From: Paludibacteraceae bacterium
GTDB lineage: Bacteria > Bacteroidota > Bacteroidia > Bacteroidales > Paludibacteraceae
DNA: 61,436 nucleotides
Direction: 5' to 3'
NCBI GenBank assembly: GCA_024399835.1
Contig: JAKSNK010000009.1
Span: 1-61,436, forward strand
A program made the position numbers and the translations under genes. Shown here piece by piece: positions 35,250 through 43,371 of this stretch; the first letter of the stretch is position 1; the number at the start of each line of letters is the position of its first letter. The notes under the pieces are model-generated. The model did not search any database. It had not been told where the DNA came from and was given only the letters and a program-made list of their open reading frames with translations.

Positions 35250-37388
35250 CTATTCTCTTACTATTTGACCGTTTACCATATACTTTTTGCCAAAGCGGTA
35301 TATGATTAGGCGGTTGTTGCGGATCAGTTTGGAGCATTGAGGAATCGACGAATTGACGAATCGATTTTCCAAATCGGTGGTCACAGGGTCTTGTGTCACC
35401 TCTATGGTAATGTTCACGCGCTCCTCAAAAGCGTTCTTCGATTTGTCGTTCCCGTCAGGAGTATAGAACAACAGTGACGAGGTATAAGTGCCTTCGGTAT
35501 ATGCATAGGAATACAATATAACTTCCGTGTCGGTATAGTCGATGGCGCCCATATTGGTCGAACTGCCGTAATAGACATCCATGTCCCCGGCAAGTATTTC
35601 CGTTGTTTCGCCCTGACGGCTCGGCACGGAGTTGCCGGTCGTATTTTCCCACTTAATATAAAGGTTTTTGACCATGTTTCGGGTAGTAAAGGTGAAACTT
35701 GCCGCATCGGAATTACCGTTCTGATAATTGGGGTTAAGATAGATTTGCCGTGTCGAGAAAGTGACGGACGGTTTAACCTCTTCCACCGTTACTGCCTTGG
35801 CTTTCAGTACAATTTTACGCGCTATCGTATCGCATACTATATATAGGGTGTCGCTGTAACTGCCCTTTGTATCGGTACTAAACTGAACGGAAGCCGTTCC
35901 GCCTGTAGGACGAATCTCCTCTGTGTAGAGCGTAAAGTCAAGCCCTTTCGCCAAGGTAAGATAGATATTATCCGACAAATCCTTGGTTACGAAAGTCAGC
36001 GTTTTCGCTTCTTCATACGGGTTGGTTTCCGTTCCCCAACTGTCGTCATAAACCACTTCTCCGAAGTCCAATGTATCCCTTATGGTATCCTTACCGACCA
36101 ATATATGCAATTCGGGCACGAGTACCGGCTCCACCCATTCGGGAGCGTTGTCCGAGTAAATGGCGATGTATGCCATATTGCTTTGGTCGTAGGCATTGTA
36201 GCAGCAGAACATGTCACTATTGTGGTTGTTGTACATTGTATAACCCGTGTTGTACATATTCGTGAACTTGAACGCAAAATCTTCGGTCATTTCGCCTGTC
36301 CAACGCGCCTTGTTGTCAAGGTTATCCTGCGCACTCAGGTTCTTCAGACTATAGTCGCACAAATAACTGCCGTCCAAGTCCGTAAACACATATTTGCCAT
36401 TATCAATATGCACGGTATAGGCATAACTCTCACTTGCCGTAACCTGATGTCTGTTTTCGTCAAATTCAGCCGCAGCGCCTCGAATATTGGACTTCGAAAC
36501 ATCGTAATCGTAGATACCCATTATATAATCTTCGTCCGCCCTGACGGAGGCAAAGAATACACGCGTACCCTCTTTCAGACTGTCCGGACTCTGCAAGCGG
36601 TTCCATGTTACATCGGGTTGGTCGAGCGAAGCATATACTTTGACAAAACATGTGTCGGTAAAATTGCCGTCCACGGTGCGAACCCATATTTTTGTTTCTC
36701 CTTGTGCAACAGCCGACACTTCGCCGTCTGCCACGGTAGCAATGTCTTCGTTCATGCTTCCCCATTCAACGGTTTTATTTTTGGCATCGGCAGGTAAGAC
36801 AGTAGCAGTAAGTTCGTCCTGCTCCCCTGCACGCAGGTAAAGTGTATCTGCATCGAGTTGCACATCCGATACTCGGACATTGGCACCTTGTCCTTCCGGC
36901 AGTTTTTTATACAGTTGAACAGCCGCCATGGTGCTGCTGGTATAGAACGCAAAACGGGGAGCGGATGTATTGTAGCAGATTTTCGGATACCCTTCTTTGC
37001 CGGATTTTGTGCAATAAGTTTTGCTTTGGATGATTACATTACCGTCGGCAAAAGATATTTTGTATGTTGTAGCCGTATTGGACATATCCAATGTAGATGC
37101 CTTGTGACCTACATAGGAGCCGCCGACGGTAGTTAATGTCCAGGCATCGGCGGCTCCGTCCAACACCAATTCGGTAGCATCAGCGGTAACAGCCGTGTCT
37201 CCGTACAGGTCGATAGCGACTGTTGCCAGGTACTTGTCTTTGGCACCGTTGGCTTTCAAAGCGTCCTCGTTAACCAAAACAACGGTATCTTTGGCATTCA
37301 GTCCTTCAACAGAATTAACTTTTTTATACGATGCCGCCTGCAACGCCTCGGCTAAAATCAAAACAGCAACTAAAAAATGTATTTTCAT
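35250..37388 (-). CDS. Secreted BIG2-domain protein with sorting-like tail
   Basis: A 712-residue protein with a signal peptide (residues 1-19, FLVAVLILAEALQA). A bacterial Ig-like group 2 domain lies near 185-260 (LPADAKNKTVEWGSMNEDIATV), and two or three further beta-rich segments follow. The last 25 residues (NNRLIIYRFGKKYMVNGQ) match the short LxIxRxGKxYxxxG tail of type IX-secreted Bacteroidales proteins. Function unknown; surface or secreted. The gene sits between the aroB-linked 659-residue protein (two bases) and the helicase (no gap). Confidence 0.8.
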   Translation of the reverse strand: MKIHFLVAVLILAEALQAASYKKVNSVEGLNAKDTVVLVNEDALKANGAKDKYLATVAIDLYGDTAVTADATELVLDGAADAWTLTTVGGSYVGHKASTLDMSNTATTYKISFADGNVIIQSKTYCTKSGKEGYPKICYNTSAPRFAFYTSSTMAAVQLYKKLPEGQGANVRVSDVQLDADTLYLRAGEQDELTATVLPADAKNKTVEWGSMNEDIATVADGEVSAVAQGETKIWVRTVDGNFTDTCFVKVYASLDQPDVTWNRLQSPDSLKEGTRVFFASVRADEDYIMGIYDYDVSKSNIRGAAAEFDENRHQVTASESYAYTVHIDNGKYVFTDLDGSYLCDYSLKNLSAQDNLDNKARWTGEMTEDFAFKFTNMYNTGYTMYNNHNSDMFCCYNAYDQSNMAYIAIYSDNAPEWVEPVLVPELHILVGKDTIRDTLDFGEVVYDDSWGTETNPYEEAKTLTFVTKDLSDNIYLTLAKGLDFTLYTEEIRPTGGTASVQFSTDTKGSYSDTLYIVCDTIARKIVLKAKAVTVEEVKPSVTFSTRQIYLNPNYQNGNSDAASFTFTTRNMVKNLYIKWENTTGNSVPSRQGETTEILAGDMDVYYGSSTNMGAIDYTDTEVILYSYAYTEGTYTSSLLFYTPDGNDKSKNAFEERVNITIEVTQDPVTTDLENRFVNSSIPQCSKLIRNNRLIIYRFGKKYMVNGQIVRE

Positions 37389-37390
37389 AT

Positions 37391-39370
37391 TTATTGTCCT
37401 ATTACATTGATAAATTGGTCATTATGTCGAATATACAACTGCCCCTTGCGGATAAATTTGGTGGGCAGCAAGGTCTTTTCCACCTCTATGTTGCCGGTGA
37501 TTGCGGATGTCTGCTTTACTACCCACAACTGGGTCTCGTCGTGGTCAATCATAACGATAGCATCCAGTATAGTCGGAATGTTTTCCAACACGCTTCCTGT
37601 CTGAAATTTCTCCAAAACGGGTATGCCCTGCCAACTGCCCGACTCAACCGTTACATTGCTTATCTGCACATACCGGCACACATCGGCGCTGTCCACTCCG
37701 GTCACCGTTTCCGGAGTGCAAATCTCTTTTTGCTGTGCAACCGCCCAGGCAGCCGTAGGTGTCATTTCCGGCACGCCGTAATAATTTCTGTAGCGTCCCT
37801 GTATATTGCTCAGCACATGTCCGTTCTCCAGCCCTTGGGCATAAGGTTTGCCGGTGTCGGGGTTGACGGCATCGTAAATGAGCATCGAACCCGTAACATC
37901 GCGGACAAAGACATACGAGTCGTATTTCTTGGTCACCACCACGGGGTTCAAATAGATAAAGTCAAAGTCCCTGCATTGTGTTGCCTCGGCAACGGTCATC
38001 TCTTTGACCACATTGACCATCACGCTCACTTCGCGCACGAGCGCACCCGAACGGACAACCAATGTGTCCGTATATTTGCCGGCTGCGGTGGCGGTAAAAC
38101 GGATAGTCAGCATATCCCCGTCGCGGTCCAATGTATTGGCGGACAGGGTGAACACATCGCCATGCTTGAGCGAGCAGGTCATTTCTTCGCTCAGCCGGTT
38201 GGCGTTAACTGCCGTAGTCGTCTGTCCCGTTACCGATTCGCCCGACAGGCGTACATTGCCGAAATTGACCATATTGACGGCAATCGCCGGGGTCTCCGAA
38301 CTCTGTCCGGGCACTTTGCGGTACAGACACACTTTGGTTTGCGAATGAGGGTCGGCATAGCAGCCGAAACTCTTGTTGGAAGCGTTGTACTGCATATACT
38401 TGCGTTCGCTCGTACCTGCGTTTTCCACAATGGCTGTGCCGTCGGCGGCTATGTTCATCCGCCAAAAACCGTTATTGCCGTAAGCAGGCGAATAGACATC
38501 GCTCCACACGGTCAGTTTGTTTTTGGTCCGTCCGCCGTTGGCTACAAGGTATGCCTGCTCGTAGCGCAATTCGTCCTGAAATATATATACGGTGTCCGTA
38601 TTGTCTTCGCCCACTTCTTTCCACAGTGTATAAACGGCATCTTCGTTTTCCGCCACAACGGTTCGCCCGTCGCTGTAAACGCCCTTGATGGCTTGTATGT
38701 TGTTGTCCGAGAACGCCTCGTCAAAGTACCCCAATATGCGGTTGGTCACCCCGTCGGCTATGCCGATAATGACCTGATCGGAATCGCGGAGCCGGTGTAT
38801 ATCGGTTACCAACTGATAGGAATCTTGCGTAAAAGCAGGGTCCTCGCCTCCTTCATAACGGATACTGACCGAGGAGATATAAATGGCGTTCCCCGTAGAG
38901 TTTTTACTGTTTACCCAGAACTTGATTTGTCCGCTGTTGGGGGTGGTTATATAGACTATACTGTCGCGGTTTAAGCGGCTGTCTGCCATTTGCTGGTCCG
39001 TCATTACGATTGAATCGGGCATGTTCTCGCCCACTTGCACATAGATAGTGCCTTTTCCTTTGCCACCGGAGTTTTGGCAGAGGTTAAAAGTGACCCGGCG
39101 AACATTGGTAAATGTCTTCACGCTGGTAGCACCGGCACCCTGCACGCCTTTGCCCACTTTGACACCATGCTGGTAGATACCGTTGTTGAAACCTGCCGAG
39201 TACTCGTTTCCGTCCAAGTCGCTTATCCATCCGTCCGTCGTTCCGTCACACCGGGTGGCACCTACCTGACTTGCCCATTGGGCGTTGGTAAAAGTGTAAG
39301 TGGTAATACCTGCCTGTACCGTCATTGCGCAGACGGCAAGAGACAAGAATAAACAAATGCGTTTCATCAT
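37391..39370 (-). CDS. Secreted beta-rich protein with OB-like domain and sorting-like tail
   Basis: The 659-residue protein has a signal peptide (ICLFLSLAVCAMTVQA). It carries an N-terminal jelly-roll-like module (about 22-150), a middle domain, and near residues 460-620 a segment resembling OB-fold domains of Bacteroidales surface proteins (SYVFVRDVTGSMLIYD). The end (TKFIRKGQLYIRHNDQF) resembles a type IX sorting tail. The ligand is not evident. Its ATG overlaps the aroB stop, and the next secreted protein follows after two bases, so both are co-expressed with aroB. Confidence 0.78.
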   Translation of the reverse strand: MMKRICLFLSLAVCAMTVQAGITTYTFTNAQWASQVGATRCDGTTDGWISDLDGNEYSAGFNNGIYQHGVKVGKGVQGAGATSVKTFTNVRRVTFNLCQNSGGKGKGTIYVQVGENMPDSIVMTDQQMADSRLNRDSIVYITTPNSGQIKFWVNSKNSTGNAIYISSVSIRYEGGEDPAFTQDSYQLVTDIHRLRDSDQVIIGIADGVTNRILGYFDEAFSDNNIQAIKGVYSDGRTVVAENEDAVYTLWKEVGEDNTDTVYIFQDELRYEQAYLVANGGRTKNKLTVWSDVYSPAYGNNGFWRMNIAADGTAIVENAGTSERKYMQYNASNKSFGCYADPHSQTKVCLYRKVPGQSSETPAIAVNMVNFGNVRLSGESVTGQTTTAVNANRLSEEMTCSLKHGDVFTLSANTLDRDGDMLTIRFTATAAGKYTDTLVVRSGALVREVSVMVNVVKEMTVAEATQCRDFDFIYLNPVVVTKKYDSYVFVRDVTGSMLIYDAVNPDTGKPYAQGLENGHVLSNIQGRYRNYYGVPEMTPTAAWAVAQQKEICTPETVTGVDSADVCRYVQISNVTVESGSWQGIPVLEKFQTGSVLENIPTILDAIVMIDHDETQLWVVKQTSAITGNIEVEKTLLPTKFIRKGQLYIRHNDQFINVIGQ

Positions 39371-40350
39371 ATACTAAATAGATAATCCAATGCTTCTTTA
39401 ATCAATGTATCCTCTACATGCACATCGCACACGGCGTCGCCTATTGCACGCAGCAGGGTGCAGTTTATTTCTCCGTGGCGGAGGGTCTTTTTGTCGTCGC
39501 GCATGAGATCCAGCAGGCGGTCGTAGTCGCTGCATGCGCATTGCGGGCGTCCGTAATAAGTGACCATCAGGTGGGCTAACTGTTGCAGCGGTTCGCGGTC
39601 GAAGTGCATTAGCACGACACTCATATACGCCTCAGCCACCATGCCGTACATCACGGCGTAGCCGTGGGGAATGGGCTGGTTGCGTTGCAGGGCATATTCC
39701 TCTATGGCATGACCGACGGTGTGCCCGAAATTCAACTTTTTACGCAAACCGTGTTCGTTGAGGTCGTCTGCCACGACGCATTTTTTATAGGTTATTGTGG
39801 ATTCAATCAGAGGATACAGTGCCTTGCAGTCGTCTATGTGTTCTATTTTGTTTATGGTTGCATGCCATATTGACGGACTTACCAGCAGGGCTGTCTTTAT
39901 CAGTTCGGCATAGCCGTTCAGGCGTTGGGTGACGGACAGGGTGTTTAGCCATTCGGGCTGAATGATAACCTCCAGCGGCTCGCGTATTACGCCTATGGCG
40001 TTTTTCAGTCCGCGGTAGTTGAAACCCGTCTTGCCGCCGACGGCGGCATCTACCATGGCTAACAAGGTAGTAGGTATATTGATGTAGTCTATGCCCCGAC
40101 GGTAGGTAGCGGCGGCAAAACCGCCGAGGTCGGTAATGATACCGCCTCCTATGTTTACGAGAAGTGTTTGCCGGGTAGCGTGGTGGTCGAACAGGAAATT
40201 CCAGATGTATTCTACCGTTTCCAAGTTTTTTTTGCTTTCGTCAACTTCGATTGCCAACATATTGGGCAACTTTAATCCGAGTTGACTGTCCACAATGTAC
40301 AATACATCTCTATTGGGATATTTTTCTGCTATACTCGACTCTATTTCCAT
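39367..40350 (-). CDS. aroB: 3-dehydroquinate synthase
   Basis: AroB cyclises DAHP to 3-dehydroquinate in the shikimate pathway. GGGIITDLGGFAAATYRRG, TTLLAMVDAAVGGKTG, and the zinc ligands in LNFGHTVGHAIEE and IPHGYAVMYGM identify it. The longest frame reaches 40389, but the -7 box lies at 40359-40366, so the start is taken at the ATG at 40350 (MEIESSIAEKYP). That is one to three bases from the predicted transcription start and thus nearly leaderless. The operon continues with two secreted proteins and a DEAD-box helicase. Confidence 0.92.
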   Translation of the reverse strand: MEIESSIAEKYPNRDVLYIVDSQLGLKLPNMLAIEVDESKKNLETVEYIWNFLFDHHATRQTLLVNIGGGIITDLGGFAAATYRRGIDYINIPTTLLAMVDAAVGGKTGFNYRGLKNAIGVIREPLEVIIQPEWLNTLSVTQRLNGYAELIKTALLVSPSIWHATINKIEHIDDCKALYPLIESTITYKKCVVADDLNEHGLRKKLNFGHTVGHAIEEYALQRNQPIPHGYAVMYGMVAEAYMSVVLMHFDREPLQQLAHLMVTYYGRPQCACSDYDRLLDLMRDDKKTLRHGEINCTLLRAIGDAVCDVHVEDTLIKEALDYLFSI

Positions 40351-40356
40351 TTCGAC

Positions 40357-40425
40357 TGCAAAGGTACTAAAAAATTTCGGGATATGCAAGTTTTACCGCC
40401 ACTAAATAGATTTTTAATCTATAGT
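40357..40425 (-). promoter_or_regulatory. aroB promoter, copy 1 of a duplicated 68-bp module
   Basis: The minus strand has CTTG, 20 bases, TACCTTTG. The block upstream includes the palindrome agattaaaaatct and the run tatttagtggc. The whole 68-bp block recurs with about seven differences upstream of rfbA at 52158-52226, in the opposite orientation. Confidence 0.8.
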
Positions 40426-40437
40426 CATACGATTTTG

Positions 40438-40620
40438 GGCGGTTCTCTTAATTCAAAATTCTTAATTCCCTCTCACCTGGTTCCCCGATTTACCGATTCA
40501 CCAATTCACCGATTCACCATTACTTTCTCCCCTCTGTTCGTACCACCCAACTCACTCCAACCCCTCAGCGTTAGTGCGAGCTTATTATTTATTGTTTATT
40601 GTTTATTATTTGTCCCCGAT
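40438..40620. repeat. Mixed repeat cluster including an inverted copy of the 88-bp element
   Basis: An aattcaaaattcttaattc unit is followed by octamers (gattcaccaattcacc) and then, at 40532-40617, a diverged inverted copy of the 88-bp element found twice at 7.9-8.1 kb. The gap between aroB and the kinase (about 460 bases) otherwise holds a gacggtcgaccgacggtcga duplication, a small GC hairpin (gcaggg/ccctgc, 40754-40770) and the kinase terminator. Confidence 0.7.
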
Positions 40621-40778
40621 TCCCCGCAACCTTGTTGTTCTCGGGGTTTTGCCGACGGTCGACCGACGGTCGAATTATACATCAAGCCACTCTTATGCTA
40701 CTTTTCGACTCGTCGAAGATTAAAAGAAAGGGGAAAACCAACTAACCACTCCCGCAGGGCATGACCCTGCAAAATAGT

Positions 40779-40817
40779 AAAAAGCGCTATTCCGCACCAA
40801 ACGATTAGTGCTTTTTT
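40779..40817 (-). terminator. Terminator after the kinase gene
   Basis: AAAAAGCGCTA (40779-40789) pairs with TAGTGCTTTTTT (40806-40817), an 11-bp stem with one G-T pair and A/T tracts on both sides. It overlaps the kinase stop codon and can work in either direction. Confidence 0.65.
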
Positions 40818-41871
40818 AATATCTTTGTGAATTGGGATTGTCTGATGAATAGCGATGAGGATATAGATTGTTACTATTCATTATATATTCATTTTCCACT
40901 TGGTGGGCTTGTATTTGCATATTAGACATTTTATCTTTCATCATGCCAATTGTTCCCTGCATGGTAACGATTGTTTGTGTGAGCGAATCTATCTGCAAAC
41001 TATCGGCTCTATTTTTTATTTCAAACTGCTGTCTGTCACTTTGTAGAGAATCTATTATAACTTGCTGGGCTTGTATTTTGCTGTCAGTAGATAGTGTTTG
41101 CGTATGAAACCAATATCCTATAGCCAATAATGTGAGAGTTGCTATTATTTCAAATCCGATTTTCCACCAGTCTCTCTTTAGTACACGAACGATAGCTTCT
41201 GCCGAAGGGTAACGCCTGCCGGGTTGGATTCGCATACAGCGTCGTGCGATATGTTTGTACGGACTGATTTGCAGCAATACGACACCTATTCCGTAAATAT
41301 CCGTTAGGGGGTTGATAATGCCTTGCTGTAATTGTTCCGGGGCGGCATAGTCGGTCGTACCGGCAGCGCCTTTTAAGACGGTGTAATCATATCGATCTGC
41401 CAGTCCGAAGTCCAATACATATAATTTGCCGGTGGCTTTTGCAATGAGTAAATTGTCCGGTTTGATATCTCTATGGATGATACCTTCGTGGTGAAGATAA
41501 CTCACCAATTGACACAACTCGATTGCCTGTTGCCTATTCAGTTTTTGTGGGTTTGCACCGTCTATATATTCCTGAATGATGCACTGCCCTAAGTCCTCTA
41601 CATACTCAAATCCCAAAGTATGAACGGCATTCGGGTGGTTGACGGAATAGGCAATGGCAAATTCTTTTTCCAATAAGGTTTGGTAGGTGGGTTGTAATCG
41701 GGCTTCTTTGGTAAGGCATTTCAGAATATGCCACTTGCCCCATCGTTTGGCGCGATAGACTTCCGAATAGCCGTTGGTGGAGGCGTGTAGCAATTCTATC
41801 TCTGTGAAATGAGCAGAGATGTTAATATCTTCTATTTGTGTAAAACCCGAATTTACTTTGCTATCGAACAT
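40816..41871 (-). CDS. Membrane-anchored Ser/Thr protein kinase with C-terminal coiled coil
   Basis: An eukaryotic-like kinase domain spans about residues 24-230: ATP lysine Lys 51 (WHILKCL), Glu 70, HRDIKPDN with catalytic Asp 135, DFG 154-156 and APEQL. The domain is short, ending soon after helix G. One membrane segment (about 238-256, IIATLTLLAIGYWF) follows, then a heptad-rich region (DSLTQTIVTMQGTI), presumably periplasmic, that could dimerise or sense. It phosphorylates unknown proteins. The start overlaps the upstream regulator gene by 19 bases, so the two are coupled. Confidence 0.9.
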   Translation of the reverse strand: MFDSKVNSGFTQIEDINISAHFTEIELLHASTNGYSEVYRAKRWGKWHILKCLTKEARLQPTYQTLLEKEFAIAYSVNHPNAVHTLGFEYVEDLGQCIIQEYIDGANPQKLNRQQAIELCQLVSYLHHEGIIHRDIKPDNLLIAKATGKLYVLDFGLADRYDYTVLKGAAGTTDYAAPEQLQQGIINPLTDIYGIGVVLLQISPYKHIARRCMRIQPGRRYPSAEAIVRVLKRDWWKIGFEIIATLTLLAIGYWFHTQTLSTDSKIQAQQVIIDSLQSDRQQFEIKNRADSLQIDSLTQTIVTMQGTIGMMKDKMSNMQIQAHQVENEYIMNSNNLYPHRYSSDNPNSQRY

Positions 41872-42413
41872 GGTAATATTTCCAGTTTGGTTAATCCCGT
41901 TTTGGCTCCTGCTATGTAGGTGTTGGGTATAGAGGGTTCGCGTAGCGACTTAAAATCGCTGGCAGTCATTGGCTGCCCCACTACAAATTGAGCACACGCA
42001 AACTGGTCTCCTATTTGCAGTTTCGCGTTGGCGGAATGGAGGACCACAAATCTATTTTCGCCAAGGTATTCGATTACACACTCACGGTTGGGGTTCCATG
42101 CAAGGGTTATTTTCTGTCCTATGGATAGTTCGGAAGTGAGTATTTTACTTGTGGTTACGAAATCGGATTCCACATGTTGTTTGTCTAAATAATCTTGCCA
42201 ACCGCTATAACCCACATAGCGCGCGAGTATAGACAATGTGGATGGGCGAGGAGTGCCATTCATGGGAATAAAGCCGAATATGCGTTTGAGGGTAGTTGGG
42301 CTAAGGTATTCCCCTATGGTATGTTGTATCTGTTCGCTTAAGTACTCGAAGTCTTTCGGCGACTCCATTGTGCGATTGATACGCTTTTGTATAGCGTTTT
42401 TCAGTTGTTCCAT
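41853..42413 (-). CDS. Regulator-like protein coupled to the kinase
   Basis: The 186-residue protein has an N-terminal helical segment with a helix-turn-helix-like pattern (LSPTTLKRIFGF, TLSILARYVGYSGWQDYL) common in Bacteroidetes proteins of unknown function, and a beta-rich C-terminal half (ECVIEYLGENRFVVL). No signal peptide or membrane segment. The strong coupling to the Ser/Thr kinase suggests it is substrate or partner. The function is not established. Confidence 0.75.
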   Translation of the reverse strand: MEQLKNAIQKRINRTMESPKDFEYLSEQIQHTIGEYLSPTTLKRIFGFIPMNGTPRPSTLSILARYVGYSGWQDYLDKQHVESDFVTTSKILTSELSIGQKITLAWNPNRECVIEYLGENRFVVLHSANAKLQIGDQFACAQFVVGQPMTASDFKSLREPSIPNTYIAGAKTGLTKLEILPCSIAK

Positions 42414-42436
42414 AAGTCTGTAGGTGAAACTTACTG

Positions 42437-42467
42437 CAAAAGTACAAATTTATTCTAAGATATGCAA
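42437..42467 (-). promoter_or_regulatory. Promoter of the regulator-kinase operon
   Basis: The minus strand reads TTG, 20 bases, TACTTTTG, ending about 24 bases before the regulator ATG. It is divergent to the promoter of the small secreted protein. Confidence 0.65.
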
Positions 42468-42501
42468 CTTTTTTTATCAAAATTTGTTATCTTTTGGCAT
42501 A

Positions 42502-42578
42502 AAAAGGTTTGTTTTGGTCATTTGGTCTCAAAAGGTTTGATTTGGCACGATTTGGCTCAAAAATTTGTTGTATCTTTG
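42502..42578 (+). promoter_or_regulatory. Promoter with tandem 28-base direct repeat
   Basis: Two imperfect copies of a 28-29-base unit beginning aaaaggtttg and ending ggtctca/ggctca lie end to end at 42502-42559, directly upstream of TATCTTTG (42571-42578). The TTTGG core recurs several times with near-helical spacing, as expected of a multi-site operator. The nearest TTTG is only 16 bases from the -7 box, so an activator may be needed. Confidence 0.5.
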
Positions 42579-42613
42579 CGCCGCAAAATAAAAACCAACT
42601 AATTTTTACTATT

Positions 42614-43054
42614 ATGAAAAAACTATGTACGGCATTGATGTTATGCCTTATTAGCATCGCAAGTTTCGCAAATTTTTCTGTCTTTTATTGTTTTGGAACG
42701 CGTTATTCGGAAGGAGATTGTGTTCCTAAAAGTTATAATTGGGAAGAGTTCCGTGAAGTGGAATGGAGTATGATGAGTGATGCAGAAAACATTGTTTTAA
42801 ACATGGATAATGATGTTAGGATGGTATATCGTATCAATCGTAAATACACGGATACGAATACAGGTGTCACTACATTTTTTGTTACGGACATGTTGCAGGG
42901 ATTGGATATGAAGTTGTATTACTATTTGAATGAGGCATGTACTAAGTATTTCCACGAAAGCAACCAAATGACGCAGGTATATGAGTTAGATATTAATGAC
43001 TATACCAATCGTCGAACAATTAGTGTACTCTTTTTTGAGCCGCAAAAGAAGTAA
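42614..43054 (+). CDS. Small secreted protein of unknown function
   Basis: From the ATG at 42614 the product has 146 residues with a clear signal peptide (KKLCTALMLCLISIASFA). A longer frame begins upstream of the -7 box and is rejected. The mature part (FSVFYCFGTRYSEGDC) has three to four Cys and aromatic-rich strands and was not assigned to a family. It stands alone between the kinase operon and the defence-like island. Confidence 0.7.
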   Translation: MKKLCTALMLCLISIASFANFSVFYCFGTRYSEGDCVPKSYNWEEFREVEWSMMSDAENIVLNMDNDVRMVYRINRKYTDTNTGVTTFFVTDMLQGLDMKLYYYLNEACTKYFHESNQMTQVYELDINDYTNRRTISVLFFEPQKK

Positions 43055-43100
43055 CCTGCTCTAAGTAAAAGCAGTCTAAAATGCTGTTATTGTAAAAAAT

Positions 43101-43148
43101 GATGCAAAATTATTTGTATATGTAAAAATATATTTGTAATTTTGCATC
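43101..43148. promoter_or_regulatory. 12-bp inverted repeat flanking the leader promoter
   Basis: GATGCAAAATTA (43101-43112) is exactly complementary to TAATTTTGCATC (43137-43148), 24 bases apart. The left arm abuts the TTTG box and the right arm contains the -7 box, so a protein bound to both arms would occlude the promoter. The nearby WYL regulator is the obvious candidate, by inference. Confidence 0.6.
43113..43144 (+). promoter_or_regulatory. Promoter of the WYL leader RNA
   Basis: TTTG (43113-43116), 20 bases, TAATTTTG (43137-43144). Transcription is expected to start near 43150-43152. Confidence 0.65.
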
Positions 43149-43149
43149 G

Positions 43150-43338
43150 TCTTTTCGTAGGACAGACATATTGAGACAATTCGACATATCGAATCTTGAA
43201 GATAAATCTGGAAAATTAATCTACGCACAAGACGATAAGTTGAAGTCAGTCCACCGCATAGGTGTAGACTGCTTTTACTTATTTCGTGCGTGGGTATTCC
43301 AGAACCTATCTTCAGATAAGTGAGGGTAGTCTATTTTT
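43150..43338 (+). ncRNA. Structured leader RNA upstream of the WYL regulator
   Basis: This segment of about 190 bases has three strong elements. (1) A closing stem CGTCTT/AAGACG plus CGTAG/CTACG (43148-43160 with 43221-43234), enclosing ATTCG/CGAAT and CAGA/TCTG stems. (2) A stem AGTC-CACC/GGTG-GACT (43248-43270). (3) An 18-bp stem (43265-43282 with 43316-43333, with G-T pairs), followed by five T like an intrinsic terminator. Stems 2 and 3 share 43265-43270 and exclude each other. This fits an attenuator or riboswitch-like leader for the WYL gene starting 33 bases later, or a stand-alone RNA of 6S-like size. No Rfam family could be assigned by eye. Confidence 0.5.
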
Positions 43339-43371
43339 ATCTGATAGAGAACATATTAAATTTGTAATGTA

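Noticed and set aside
37331-38974. 547-residue open frame on the plus strand
   Set aside because: It lies fully antisense to the 659-residue secreted protein, which has a signal peptide, sorting-like tail and operon context. The antisense product is His/Arg-rich without any family feature.
43150-43338. Retron non-coding RNA
   Set aside because: No reverse transcriptase gene is present nearby; the structure fits a leader or terminator better.
43150-43338. 6S RNA
   Set aside because: Size and terminator-like end would fit, but the long stem lacks a clear central open-promoter bubble and the RNA sits in an accessory island. Not excluded without a covariance search.
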